In this document: piece by piece, positions 1 through 8,902 of the stretch
How the letters are laid out: every line of letters starts with the position of its first letter
Numbering within the stretch: position 1 is the stretch's first letter
Notes under the pieces: generated by a model
What the model was told of the DNA's origin: nothing
The model's input: the letters and a program-made list of their open reading frames with translations, nothing else
Database searches by the model: none
Made by a program: the position numbers and the translations under genes
NCBI RefSeq assembly: GCF_001074565.1
Contig: NZ_JUQX01000003.1
Location: forward strand, 1-60,645
Length of the DNA: 60,645 bases
Source of the DNA: Streptococcus pseudopneumoniae
GTDB taxonomy: Bacteria; Bacillota; Bacilli; Lactobacillales; Streptococcaceae
Reading direction: 5' to 3'

Positions 1-67
1 TTCGAACCCCCGAACCCGAAGGAGCGGATTTACAGTCCGCCGCGTTTAGCCTCTTCGCTATCTCTCC
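1..67 (-). tRNA. tRNA-Tyr (GTA), 3' end outside the window
   Basis: Reading the complement from 67 downward gives an acceptor strand starting GGAGAGA, an anticodon stem GCGGA/TCCGC around anticodon GTA (complement of tac at 31-33), a long variable arm and the T-loop GGTTCGAA at the window edge. A long variable arm with a GTA anticodon is typical of bacterial tRNA-Tyr. The 3' acceptor strand and CCA lie before position 1. Confidence 0.93.
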
Positions 68-116
68 AATGTTTAACGAGAACTATTATATCATGAAATT
101 TTCAATAAAACAAGTA

Positions 117-347
117 TTATTTTGTTAAATTATAGTTTTCAATCAAAATTTCCACAGCTTTTTCAAGTTTTTTATAAAAACTATCGACATTTCCATTCTT
201 TATGATGGCAAATTGGCTATCTAATTCGGCAATTTCACCAATAACCTTTTTCCCAATCGTCAAAACGTAACCTTCATAACTGTCTTTTCCAACAGTCACT
301 TTTGCATCTGTTAATTGAATTTCAATTTTCTTATCTTTTTTACTCAT
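117..347 (-). CDS. DUF2969 family protein
   Basis: This 76-residue protein matches the small DUF2969 family found in streptococci and relatives. It opens with a lysine-rich MSKKDKK stretch and then looks like a compact alpha/beta fold with no membrane segment or signal peptide. The ATG at 347 follows an AAAGAGGT ribosome site. It lies downstream of ilvE on the same strand, beyond ilvE's terminator, so it is probably transcribed alone. Function is unknown. Confidence 0.8.
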   Translation of the reverse strand: MSKKDKKIEIQLTDAKVTVGKDSYEGYVLTIGKKVIGEIAELDSQFAIIKNGNVDSFYKKLEKAVEILIENYNLTK

Positions 348-401
348 ACTTTACCTCTTTTCACTTTTTCTATTGTACAAGAAAATACGCAAACTAGCAA
401 G

Positions 402-440
402 AAAAAACTCCATTTCAGCCCTTACAACTGTATGGAGTTT
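402..440 (-). terminator. Terminator after ilvE
   Basis: On the minus strand, ACTCCAT (438-432) can pair with ATGGAGT (413-407) across an 18-nt loop. A run of five T follows at 406-402. It lies about 20 bases past the ilvE stop. Confidence 0.7.
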
Positions 441-458
441 CTCTTTACTTTGTGTCAT

Positions 459-1481
459 TTAGTCCACTTTGACAATCCATCCCTCTGGTGCTTCAACATC
501 ACCGAATTGGATACCAGTCAATTCATCATAGAGTTTACGTGTAACAGGACCTACTTCTGTTTCACTATAGAAAACATGGAAATCGTCACCGTGTTGGATT
601 CCCCCAATTGGAGAGATAACTGCTGCTGTTCCACAAGCACCTGCCTCTACAAAACGATCCAAATTGTCAATCGGAACATCACCTTCGATCGGTGTCAAGC
701 CCAAGCGGTGTTCAGCCAAGTAAAGCAATGAGTACTTGGTAATAGATGGTAAGATAGATGGACTTAATGGCGTAACAAATTCGTTGTTCGCTGTAATTCC
801 AAAGAAGTTGGCTGATCCGACTTCCTCTATCTTGGTGTGGGTAGCTGGATCTAGGTAGATAACATCTGAAAAATTACGTGATTTTGCCATTTTACCTGGG
901 AGAAGACTAGCGGCATAGTTCCCACCTACCTTGGCAGCTCCTGTACCATGTGGGGCTGCTCGGTCAAATTCATCTTGAATCAAGAAATTAGTTGGAACTA
1001 AGCCACCTTTGAAGTAGTTTCCAACTGGCATGGCAAAGATAGTGAAAATATACTCCTCTGCAGGTTTTACCCCGATGATGTCTCCAACACCAATCAAAAG
1101 CGGACGAAGATAGAGGGTTCCACCTGTTCCGTATGGTGGTACGTATTCTTCATTTGCACGCACAACCGCTTTACAGGCTTCCACAAACATTTCTGTTGGT
1201 ACTTGAGGCATCAAGAGACGGTCGCAGGTGCGTTGCAAACGCTTAGCATTTTCATCAGGACGGAACAGTTGAACACCGCCATCCTTGGTACGATAGGCTT
1301 TCAAGCCCTCGAATGCTTGCTGACCATAGTGGAGACTTGGAGAAGACTCTGAAATATGCAAAGTTGCATCTTCTGTCAACTCTCCTTTATCCCATTGTCC
1401 ATTTTTGTAATGAGCGATATAACGGTAAGGTAATTTCATATAAGCAAAGCCAAGGTTTTCCCAATCAATTGCAACTGTCAT
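459..1481 (-). CDS. ilvE: Branched-chain amino acid aminotransferase
   Basis: IlvE transfers the amino group between leucine, isoleucine or valine and 2-oxoglutarate in the cytoplasm, using pyridoxal phosphate. The 340-residue protein is a class IV (fold-type IV) aminotransferase. The motif GTGAAKVGGNY near residue 184 carries the likely Schiff-base lysine, and the cofactor loop EVGSANFFG is present. An upstream in-frame start exists at 1505. The ATG at 1481 is preferred because AAAGGAG lies 8 bases before it and MTVAIDW is the family's normal N terminus. It is transcribed alone from the promoter at 1518-1545. Confidence 0.95.
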   Translation of the reverse strand: MTVAIDWENLGFAYMKLPYRYIAHYKNGQWDKGELTEDATLHISESSPSLHYGQQAFEGLKAYRTKDGGVQLFRPDENAKRLQRTCDRLLMPQVPTEMFVEACKAVVRANEEYVPPYGTGGTLYLRPLLIGVGDIIGVKPAEEYIFTIFAMPVGNYFKGGLVPTNFLIQDEFDRAAPHGTGAAKVGGNYAASLLPGKMAKSRNFSDVIYLDPATHTKIEEVGSANFFGITANNEFVTPLSPSILPSITKYSLLYLAEHRLGLTPIEGDVPIDNLDRFVEAGACGTAAVISPIGGIQHGDDFHVFYSETEVGPVTRKLYDELTGIQFGDVEAPEGWIVKVD

Positions 1482-1517
1482 GTATTTCTCCTTTATACTA
1501 TTCAAGCTATGTGTTCT

Positions 1518-1545
1518 ATTCTACACTTTTCTAGTAAAATTTCAA
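1518..1545 (-). promoter_or_regulatory. ilvE promoter
   Basis: On the minus strand, TTGAAA (1545-1540) and TAGAAT (1523-1518) are separated by 16 bases, and TG precedes the -10 in extended form. The site is about 37 bases upstream of the ilvE start. Confidence 0.65.
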
Positions 1546-1582
1546 GTAGTATTTGTAATTTTCTGAAAATTTTCTCGACAAA

Positions 1583-1614
1583 AAGAAATCAGTCACATGG
1601 ACCGATTCTTTTTT
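1583..1614. terminator. Terminator overlapping the parC stop codon
   Basis: AATCAGTC and GACCGATT form a stem with a G-U pair around a short loop. The minus strand continues into TTCTTTTTG, and the plus strand into TTCTTTTTTA, so it could work in both directions. The parC stop codon (1613-1615) lies at its edge. Confidence 0.65.
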
Positions 1615-4093
1615 ACGAATTTATTTTGTCCTCTTTCAAGACTTCTTTGAGGTAAGCATCGAAAACTTCTTCATCTGAAATGGTGTCTGAAATAAAGCTT
1701 CCATTGCTAGTACGTTCTGACAAGTTGAGATCTTGCAATCGACTCTCATAGATTGTTCCCTTGTTAGATTGGACAAGTAACGTTTGGTCGTTTTCTTCCA
1801 TTTCTGTACTAAAAAGATCACCAACGAATCCTTGCTCTGAAACTGCTCCAGCCAAGAAGACACGGTGCGGTTTGTTTTTCAACTCACGCAAGATTTGTAT
1901 GCCTCGTTTGGCACGGCTGGTTGCTGGAATTTCGTCAATAGAAACACGTTTCAAGCTACCACGTTGGGTCAAGAGGTAGAAGGATGAAGTGTTACAGATA
2001 AAGGCCGCCTGAAGCGTATCATCTGCTTTCAGGTTCATGGCCTTGACACCCGCAGCCTTGGCACCGACAACTGGAACCTCTTCGATATTGAAACGAAGGG
2101 CATAACCGTTTTGGCTAATCAAGAGAAGATCATCTAGTTTAATCGGAGCTACTGCTACAATCTGGTCTGTCTCGTCTTTGAGCTTAGCATACTTGACAGA
2201 CTTAGACTTGTAGGTTCGCCATGGGGTGAATTCTTTACGTTCTACGCGTTTGATTTGACCAAGACGAGTTGCAGCAAAGTAGGTTGTCGCATCATCAAAC
2301 TGGTCCACTACTTCTACGTAAAGTACTTCTTCATTGGTTTCAAAGTTGGTAATGGTTTGGCTCAGATGCTCTCCAATATCCTTCCAACGAATATCTGCCA
2401 ATTCATGGATTGGTCGATAGATGACATTCCCAAGAGTCGTGAACATCAAGAGGTGCTGGGTTGTCTTGGCAGATTGAACAAAGATCAAACGATCATCATC
2501 ACGCTTGCCAATTTCTTCCAGCGTAGAAGCTGCAAAGGAACGTGGGCTGGTACGCTTGATATAGCCAGCCTTGGTCACACTAACGTAGGTATCTTCCTCG
2601 GCAATCAAACTAGCTGTATCAATCTCGATTACTTTCGCAGTATCTTCTAAAGTACTCAAACGTGGTGTCGCAAATTTCTTCTTAACCTCACGAAGTTCTT
2701 TCTTCATGAGATTGTACATAGTTCGTTCGTCACCGATAATCGCCGCCAACATAGCAATCTTCTCACGAAGCTCTGCTTCTTCTTCCTGCAAGACAACGAC
2801 GTCGGTATTGGTCAAACGGTAAAGTTGCAAGGTAACGATAGCCTCTGCCTGCTCCTCTGTAAAATCATAGCTTACCTTGAGGTTTTCCTTAGCGTCAGCC
2901 TTATTCTCAGAAGCACGGATAAGGGCGATGACTTCGTCCAAAATCGAAATCACGCGAATCAAACCTTCGACGATGTGGAGACGTTTCTCAGCCTTTTCCT
3001 TGTCAAAGCGGGAACGCGCCAAAATCACTTCACGACGGTGGGCGATATAGCTAGACAAGATTGGCACAATCCCGACCTGACGAGGTGTGAAATTGTCAAT
3101 CGCCACCATGTTAAAATTGTAATTGATTTGCAGGTCAGTATATTTGAAGAGATAGTTAAGAACCAGCTCCGTATTGGCATCTTTCTTAAGTTCAATAGCG
3201 ATACGAAGACCGTCACGGTCAGACTCATCACGAACCTCAGCGATCCCTGCCACCTTGTTATTGACACGAACATCATCGATTTTCTTGACCAGATTGGCCT
3301 TATTGATTTCATAAGGAATCTCAGTGATAACGATTTGTTCCTTACCACCTTTTAGCTTTTCAATCTCTGTTTTAGAACGAACGACCACGCGCCCTTTTCC
3401 AGTTTCATAAGCCTTCTTGATTTCATCACGGCCTTGGATGATAGCTCCTGTAGGAAAATCTGGTCCAGGCAAGAATTCCATGAGCTTTTCCACCTTGGCA
3501 GTAGGATGGTCAATCATGTAGACTGTCGCATCGATAACCTCAGACAAATTATGGGGAGGAATGTCTGTGGCGTAACCAGCCGAAATCCCAGTTGATCCAT
3601 TGACCAAGAGGTTTGGAAATGCTGCTGGCAAAACCGTCGGTTCTTTCTCGGTATCGTCAAAGTTCCAAGCAAAAGGAACTGTCTTTTTCTCGATATCTTG
3701 AAGAAGATAACCAGCAATCTCAGACAAACGAGCCTCGGTATAACGCATCGCCGCAGGCGGATCTCCGTCCATAGAACCGTTATTACCGTGCATTTCAACT
3801 AGAATCTCACGATTTTTCCAGTCCTGAGACATACGGACCATGGCATCATAGATAGAAGAATCCCCGTGTGGGTGGAAATTCCCCATGATGTTCCCGACAG
3901 ACTTGGCCGACTTACGGTAGCTCTTGTCAAAAGTATTGCCATCCTTATTCATAGAATAAAGAATACGACGCTGAACCGGCTTGAGCCCATCACGAATATC
4001 TGGCAAAGCCCGGTCTTGAATGATGTACTTGGAGTAGCGACCAAAGCGCTCTCCCATGATGTCCTCCAGGGACATGTTTTGAATGTTACTCAT
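1613..4093 (-). CDS. parC: DNA topoisomerase IV subunit A
   Basis: ParC cuts and rejoins DNA in the ParC2-ParE2 enzyme that unlinks daughter chromosomes. The 826-residue protein reads nearly the same as pneumococcal ParC. The catalytic tyrosine is Y118 in RYTEAR. The quinolone-determining region HPHGDSSIYD has S79 and D83, the susceptible residues. G52 and D91 differ from the usual pneumococcal S52 and N91. An in-frame ATG at 4120 would add nine residues. MSNIQ at 4093 is the conserved start, although neither start has a strong ribosome site. parE lies upstream on the same strand, separated by an adenylyltransferase-like gene. Confidence 0.96.
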   Translation of the reverse strand: MSNIQNMSLEDIMGERFGRYSKYIIQDRALPDIRDGLKPVQRRILYSMNKDGNTFDKSYRKSAKSVGNIMGNFHPHGDSSIYDAMVRMSQDWKNREILVEMHGNNGSMDGDPPAAMRYTEARLSEIAGYLLQDIEKKTVPFAWNFDDTEKEPTVLPAAFPNLLVNGSTGISAGYATDIPPHNLSEVIDATVYMIDHPTAKVEKLMEFLPGPDFPTGAIIQGRDEIKKAYETGKGRVVVRSKTEIEKLKGGKEQIVITEIPYEINKANLVKKIDDVRVNNKVAGIAEVRDESDRDGLRIAIELKKDANTELVLNYLFKYTDLQINYNFNMVAIDNFTPRQVGIVPILSSYIAHRREVILARSRFDKEKAEKRLHIVEGLIRVISILDEVIALIRASENKADAKENLKVSYDFTEEQAEAIVTLQLYRLTNTDVVVLQEEEAELREKIAMLAAIIGDERTMYNLMKKELREVKKKFATPRLSTLEDTAKVIEIDTASLIAEEDTYVSVTKAGYIKRTSPRSFAASTLEEIGKRDDDRLIFVQSAKTTQHLLMFTTLGNVIYRPIHELADIRWKDIGEHLSQTITNFETNEEVLYVEVVDQFDDATTYFAATRLGQIKRVERKEFTPWRTYKSKSVKYAKLKDETDQIVAVAPIKLDDLLLISQNGYALRFNIEEVPVVGAKAAGVKAMNLKADDTLQAAFICNTSSFYLLTQRGSLKRVSIDEIPATSRAKRGIQILRELKNKPHRVFLAGAVSEQGFVGDLFSTEMEENDQTLLVQSNKGTIYESRLQDLNLSERTSNGSFISDTISDEEVFDAYLKEVLKEDKINS

Positions 4094-4143
4094 ATAGGAT
4101 ACAAAGCCCGTAAAATGCAAAGTGAAAATAAGAAATTCTTAAA

Positions 4144-4158
4144 GCGAGCAATGCTCGC
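4144..4158. repeat. Short perfect hairpin upstream of parC
   Basis: GCGAGC-AAT-GCTCGC forms a perfect 6-bp stem about 50 bases before the parC start. It has no following T-run and is therefore not a clear terminator. It may structure the parC mRNA leader. The rest of 4159-4338 holds nothing recognisable. Confidence 0.45.
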
Positions 4159-4338
4159 AAGAGAATTTATCTTTTTCACACAGCATTTAGGACGTGTTCA
4201 ACTCCTTTCAAAGAATCTAGAGTAGGTTTTGTGTAGAAGAAGGACATTTTACAGGAAATTAGTCCCGTGTACAGTTACGATAAGTAACCAAACTATCCTT
4301 TCTGCAGTTTAAAGTTTTAAATTATATAATTTATTTAG

Positions 4339-5157
4339 TTAGTGATTTGAAAGTCTTTCCTCAGCATACTCAATCATCTTCTCAGCCACTTCCTTATCAT
4401 AGTCAAATCCCATCTTGTTAGCCAGGAATTGAGCTTCTTGGTGGAAAAGTTGCATCGTAGCAAACAAAGACTGAGTGATTTTATCTATACTTGAAAAATC
4501 AAGCACAACAGAGAATTCTTTCTCTTTCTCAGCAGGTAGATAGTTAAAGAGATATTTATAGTTCTTGCCGATATCAACAGTTCCTCTATCACTTGCTACC
4601 TGCCAAGCCAAGACCTTCAAGAGTTCTTGTTGGCAAATACCGTAAAGATGGTCTGTTGCATAGACGAGATGACAGCGACGAATACCCTTAACCACATAGG
4701 CGGAAACCCACCAAAATTCATTGCAGGCTTTTTCAAAATCTGTCTGACTAGCAGGACTTGTCCAGTAACGCTGAGGATTTGGAGAATAAGGCGCAAAGAA
4801 GCCCTTAGGGTCCTCTAGCACCGTGAAATCCGCTTCGCTTTCTACCCACTCCTTGATATGCACTTTAGGACATAGAGTCAAATCAATCCGATTGCCATCT
4901 TCAAAGAGCATGAGATAAAGTCGACGGTTGCCTAGGATATTATGCTGCTCAATGATACGTGTGCCAAAGAGATCCAACCAAGCAAGGTCACTCGTCAGAT
5001 TATCTAAGTCGTCCACGACATAGACCACATCATAGTCTTGAAACTCATCTTTTGGAGCTTTTGGATTTGTCCGTGAACCAGACATGGCGACAGCCTCGAC
5101 TTGTAAAGTTTGGGCAGTCTGTAAAATCACATCGAGCATTTCTGTTTCTGTTCTCAT
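4339..5157 (-). CDS. Aminoglycoside 6-adenylyltransferase-like nucleotidyltransferase
   Basis: The 272-residue protein belongs to the AadE/AntX family (streptomycin 6-adenylyltransferase type). The N-terminal nucleotidyltransferase motif is SGSRTNP followed by DYDVVYVV, which supplies the metal-binding acidic residues. NRIDLTL likely gives the third acidic residue. The C-terminal helical part is the usual length. It lies 27 bases downstream of parE and runs toward parC. Chromosomal homologues of this kind often have no proven resistance role, so the substrate cannot be read from sequence. Confidence 0.8.
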   Translation of the reverse strand: MRTETEMLDVILQTAQTLQVEAVAMSGSRTNPKAPKDEFQDYDVVYVVDDLDNLTSDLAWLDLFGTRIIEQHNILGNRRLYLMLFEDGNRIDLTLCPKVHIKEWVESEADFTVLEDPKGFFAPYSPNPQRYWTSPASQTDFEKACNEFWWVSAYVVKGIRRCHLVYATDHLYGICQQELLKVLAWQVASDRGTVDIGKNYKYLFNYLPAEKEKEFSVVLDFSSIDKITQSLFATMQLFHQEAQFLANKMGFDYDKEVAEKMIEYAEERLSNH

Positions 5158-5184
5158 GGTCAGTCCCCATTCATTATAGACTTC

Positions 5185-7134
5185 TCAAAACACCATTTCC
5201 CCACTCTCTTCCAATGTAAACTTGACATTATCTTCAATCCACTTACGGCGTGGTTCGACCTTGTCTCCCATGAGGACGTTTACGCGGCGTTCAGCGCGTG
5301 CTAGATCTTCAATTGTAACACGTATAAGAGTGCGGGTTTCTGGGTTCATGGTTGTTTCCCAGAGTTGGTCCGCATTCATCTCACCAAGACCTTTGTAGCG
5401 TTGAAGGGTAGCGCCTTTACCGAACTGCTTACGAAGTTCTTCTAACTCTCCGTCTGTCCAAGCATAGGCCACTTCTTCTTTCTTGCCTTTCCCTTTGGAC
5501 ATCTTGTAAAGAGGTGGAAGGGCGATATAGACATGGCCTGCCTCAACTAGCGGACGCATGTAGCGGTAGAAAAATGTCAAGAGCAAGGTCTGGATATGGG
5601 CACCATCTGTATCGGCATCGGTCATGATGATGATTTTGTCATAATTGGCATCTTCAATAGAGAAGTCTGCTCCCACACCTGCACCGATGGTATAAATCAT
5701 AGTGTTGATTTCTTCATTTTTAAGAATATCCGCCATCTTAGCTTTAGCTGTATTGATAACCTTACCACGAAGAGGCAAGATAGCCTGGAACTTGCGGTCA
5801 CGACCTTGTTTAGCCGAACCACCGGCAGAGTCTCCCTCGACCAGGTAGAGTTCATTCTTGGCAGGGTTTTTAGACTGAGCTGGGGTTAATTTCCCAGAAA
5901 GCAAGCCCTTATCTTTTTTGTTTTTCTTGCCATTCCGGCTCTCATCACGTGCCTTACGGGCTGCCTCACGGGCGTCCCGCGCCTTGATAGCCTTGCGGAT
6001 AAGATTGGATGCAAGCTCCCCATTTTCCATGAGGAAGAAAGTTAATTTTTCTGCGACAATGCTATCCACAACCGGACGAGCCAGTGGACTGCCTAGTTTG
6101 TCCTTGGTCTGTCCCTCAAATTGGAGGTGTTCTTCCGGAACCAGAATAGAAAGAACGGCAGCTAGTCCCTCACGGTAGTCTGAACCTTCAAGGTTTTTAT
6201 CTTTTTCCTTGAGGAGCCCCGTCTTACGCGCGTAGTCATTCATGACCTTGGTAATGGCAGACTTAAGTCCTGTCTCATGCGTTCCACCATCTTTAGTACG
6301 TACGTTATTGACAAAGGATAGAATGTTATCTGAAAATCCATCATTGTACTGGAGGGCAACTTCCACTTGGAAACTATTATCTTCCCCTTCAAAGTATAGG
6401 ACTGGCGTCAAGGTTTCCTTGTCTTCATTGAGGTAAGAAACAAAGTCCTGTACCCCGTTCTCATAATGGAATTCGATTGCTTCATCTGTTCGCTTATCTG
6501 CCAAAGACAAGGTAACATTTTTTAAGAGAAAGGCTGACTCATTGAGTCGTTCTGAAATGGTATTGTACTTGAAGTCAGTCGTAGAAAAAATCGTCGCGTC
6601 AGGCATGAAGGTAACCTTGGTACCTGTCTTAGATTTGGGTGCTGTACCAATTTTCTTCAAGGTTGTGACGGGTTTCCCGCCATTTTCAAAACGTTGCTTG
6701 TAGACTGTACCGTCACGAGTAATTTCAACTTCTAACCAGCTTGATAGGGCATTAACGACTGAGGACCCCACCCCGTGTAGACCACCAGATGTCTTATAAC
6801 CCCCTTGACCGAATTTTCCTCCAGCGTGGAGAATGGTAAAGATAACTTCAACAGTTGGAATTCCCATGGCGTGCATCCCAGTCGGCATCCCTCGACCATG
6901 GTCTTGAACGGTTAGACTGCCGTCTTTATTGATGGTCACATCAATGCGATCACCAAATCCAGACAAGGCTTCATCGACTGCATTGTCCACTATTTCCCAG
7001 ACCAAATGATGGAGACCTGCTCCGTCGGTCGATCCAATGTACATCCCTGGACGTTTACGAACCGCATCCAACCCTTCTAGCACCTGAATGGCGTCATCAT
7101 TGTAGTTATTAATATTGATTTCCTTTTTTGACAC
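5185..7134 (-). CDS. parE: DNA topoisomerase IV subunit B
   Basis: ParE supplies the ATPase of topoisomerase IV. The 649-residue protein has the GHKL ATPase N terminus ([10 protein letters not shown], then [15 protein letters not shown]), a transducer region, and a TOPRIM domain with [19 protein letters not shown] and the acidic DADTDGAHI. The start is a GTG at 7134, chosen because a perfect AGGAGG lies 6 bases before it and the protein begins with the family's MSKKEIN. The C terminus ends ESGEMVF, slightly unlike the pneumococcal tail. Promoter at 7164-7192; divergent from plsY. Confidence 0.96.
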   Translation of the reverse strand: MSKKEININNYNDDAIQVLEGLDAVRKRPGMYIGSTDGAGLHHLVWEIVDNAVDEALSGFGDRIDVTINKDGSLTVQDHGRGMPTGMHAMGIPTVEVIFTILHAGGKFGQGGYKTSGGLHGVGSSVVNALSSWLEVEITRDGTVYKQRFENGGKPVTTLKKIGTAPKSKTGTKVTFMPDATIFSTTDFKYNTISERLNESAFLLKNVTLSLADKRTDEAIEFHYENGVQDFVSYLNEDKETLTPVLYFEGEDNSFQVEVALQYNDGFSDNILSFVNNVRTKDGGTHETGLKSAITKVMNDYARKTGLLKEKDKNLEGSDYREGLAAVLSILVPEEHLQFEGQTKDKLGSPLARPVVDSIVAEKLTFFLMENGELASNLIRKAIKARDAREAARKARDESRNGKKNKKDKGLLSGKLTPAQSKNPAKNELYLVEGDSAGGSAKQGRDRKFQAILPLRGKVINTAKAKMADILKNEEINTMIYTIGAGVGADFSIEDANYDKIIIMTDADTDGAHIQTLLLTFFYRYMRPLVEAGHVYIALPPLYKMSKGKGKKEEVAYAWTDGELEELRKQFGKGATLQRYKGLGEMNADQLWETTMNPETRTLIRVTIEDLARAERRVNVLMGDKVEPRRKWIEDNVKFTLEESGEMVF

Positions 7135-7163
7135 AAGGAACCTCCTATTTGTTCATCTTTTCT

Positions 7164-7192
7164 ATTTTACAGGTTTTCTAGCGATTTTGCAA
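7164..7192 (-). promoter_or_regulatory. parE promoter
   Basis: On the minus strand, TTGCAA (7192-7187) and TAAAAT (7169-7164) are 17 bases apart, and TG precedes the -10. Confidence 0.6.
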
Positions 7193-7243
7193 AGCTTTTC
7201 CCTTTCAGCTGTCACAATTTCACAGGATATTCTCTGACTTTCT

Positions 7244-7263
7244 ATACCATTTCATGGTATAAT
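7244..7263 (+). promoter_or_regulatory. plsY extended -10 promoter inside a palindrome
   Basis: TGGTATAAT (7255-7263) is an extended -10. It sits in the perfect palindrome ATACCAT-TTC-ATGGTAT (7244-7260), which could be a repressor site. Transcription is expected to start about 7 bases after the -10, that is, at the plsY ATG, so the mRNA may be leaderless. No clear -35 is visible. Confidence 0.6.
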
Positions 7264-7269
7264 AGGTCT

Positions 7270-7911
7270 ATGATGACATTTGTATTATTAATTTTAGCTT
7301 ATCTGCTAGGTTCGATTCCATCTGGTCTTTGGATTGGACAAATCTTCTTTCAAACAAATCTGCGTGAACATGGTTCTGGAAACACCGGAACAACCAATAC
7401 TTTCCGAATTTTGGGTAAAAAAGCGGGTATGGCAACCTTTGTGATTGACTTCTTTAAAGGAACCTTGGCCACCCTCCTACCTATTCTTTTCCACCAACAA
7501 GGTGTATCACCTCTTGTCTTTGGACTTTTGGCTGTGATTGGACATACCTTTCCTATCTTTGCAGGGTTTAAAGGTGGCAAGGCTGTCGCAACCAGCGCTG
7601 GGGTTATTTTCGGATTTGCCCCTGTTTTCTGTCTCTATCTAGCAGTCGTATTCTTTGGAAGCCTCTATCTAGGTAGTATGATTTCACTGTCTAGCGTTAC
7701 TGCTTCTATCGCAGCCGTTATCGGAGTTCTCCTATTTCCACTATTTGGATTTATCCTGAGCAGCTATGACCCTCTCTTCATTCTGATTATCCTGGCACTT
7801 GCTAGCTTGATTATCATTCGTCACAAGGATAATATCACACGTATCAAAAATAAAACTGAAAATCTTGTTCCTTGGGGATTGAACCTAACCCATCAAAATC
7901 CTAAAAAATAA
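7270..7911 (+). CDS. plsY: Glycerol-3-phosphate acyltransferase PlsY
   Basis: PlsY moves the acyl group from acyl-phosphate to the sn-1 position of glycerol-3-phosphate, the first membrane step of phospholipid synthesis. The 213-residue protein has about five membrane segments and the three family motifs: [23 protein letters not shown] and [11 protein letters not shown]. ATGs at 7270 and 7273 are both possible. The 5' end lies directly after an extended -10 with no good ribosome site. It is divergent from parE and is followed by a strong terminator. Confidence 0.95.
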   Translation: MMTFVLLILAYLLGSIPSGLWIGQIFFQTNLREHGSGNTGTTNTFRILGKKAGMATFVIDFFKGTLATLLPILFHQQGVSPLVFGLLAVIGHTFPIFAGFKGGKAVATSAGVIFGFAPVFCLYLAVVFFGSLYLGSMISLSSVTASIAAVIGVLLFPLFGFILSSYDPLFILIILALASLIIIRHKDNITRIKNKTENLVPWGLNLTHQNPKK

Positions 7912-7938
7912 AACGCCAGTTTAAACTGGCGTTTTTTG
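7911..7938. terminator. Bidirectional terminator between plsY and the nucleoside operon
   Basis: ACGCCAGTTT/AAACTGGCGT (7913-7932) is a perfect 10-bp stem flanked by A-run and T-run. It can end both plsY and the converging nucleoside operon. Confidence 0.92.
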
Positions 7939-7943
7939 TATGC

Positions 7944-8900
7944 TTATTTAGATTTGATGTAGTTGATACCATCTGCCTTAGGAGCAACTGCTTTTCCGAA
8001 GAAGGCAGCCAAGACAAGAATTGTCAAAACATAAGGCGCGATTTGAAGGTATACCGTAGGAACTCCTTGCAAGAAAGGAAGTTGAGATCCGATAACGGCC
8101 AAACTTTGAGAGAGTCCAAAGAAGAGACTTGAAAGCATAGCACCGATTGGATTCCATTTACCAAAGATCATCGCAGCAAGAGCGATAAATCCAGGACCGA
8201 CAATAGTTGTCACTGAGAAGTTGACAGAAATTGATTGAGCATAAATCGCTCCGCCAATCCCTCCAAGGAATCCTGAAATGATAACTCCAAGATATCGCAT
8301 CTTATAGACGTTGATTCCCAAGGTATCCGCTGCTTGAGGGTGTTCACCAACAGAGCGAAGGCGAAGACCAAAGCGGGTTTTGAAGAGGATAAACCAAGCA
8401 AGGAACGAGAAGGCAATCGCAAGGTAACCAAGTAGACTCGTTGACTTGAAGAAGATATCACCGATTACTGGGATATTTGCCAAGACTGGAAAATCAAAAC
8501 GTCCAAAAGTCTGGGTTAGATTATCCGTTTGTCCTTTGTTATAAAGAACTTTAACCAAAAAGACTGCTAAAGCAGGCGCCATCAAGTTCAATACCGTACC
8601 GCTGACAACATGGTCCGCACGGAAGTGAACGGTAGCTGCTGCGTGAATGATGGAGAAGATTGCTCCCACAAGTCCCCCAACTAATAAGGAGATCCATGGA
8701 GTTACTGCTCCAAGTTGTTCTGCAAATTCAAGGTTAAAGACTACTCCAGAAAAAGCACCCATAACCATAATTCCTTCAAGACCGACATTGACAACACCAG
8801 CACGTTCAGAGAAAACGCCTCCGATACTTGTAAATACAAGTGGTGCTGAATAAATCAACATGGATGATACCAAGAGGGTTAGCATTGTTGTAATAGACAT
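7944..8900 (-). CDS. Nucleoside ABC transporter permease (second permease)
   Basis: This is a 318-residue membrane permease of the BPD_transp_2 family, the kind paired with BMP-type nucleoside lipoproteins (NupQ/RnsC-like). It shows eight to ten hydrophobic segments and the family stretch ERAGVVNVGLEGIM near residue 32. Its start codon is 2 bases after the stop of the preceding permease, so the two are translationally coupled. With the 353-residue permease it should form the channel of the PnrA system. It is the last gene of the operon that starts at 15693. Confidence 0.9.
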   Translation of the reverse strand: MSITTMLTLLVSSMLIYSAPLVFTSIGGVFSERAGVVNVGLEGIMVMGAFSGVVFNLEFAEQLGAVTPWISLLVGGLVGAIFSIIHAAATVHFRADHVVSGTVLNLMAPALAVFLVKVLYNKGQTDNLTQTFGRFDFPVLANIPVIGDIFFKSTSLLGYLAIAFSFLAWFILFKTRFGLRLRSVGEHPQAADTLGINVYKMRYLGVIISGFLGGIGGAIYAQSISVNFSVTTIVGPGFIALAAMIFGKWNPIGAMLSSLFFGLSQSLAVIGSQLPFLQGVPTVYLQIAPYVLTILVLAAFFGKAVAPKADGINYIKSK

Positions 8901-8902
8901 AC

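Noticed and set aside
315..731. Plus-strand frame of 138 codons across the DUF2969 and ilvE genes
   Set aside because: Antisense shadow with no ribosome site and low-complexity composition; ilvE on the other strand is certain.
2825..3355. Plus-strand frame of 176 codons inside parC
   Set aside because: Antisense to a highly conserved gene; its length reflects parC codon bias, not selection.
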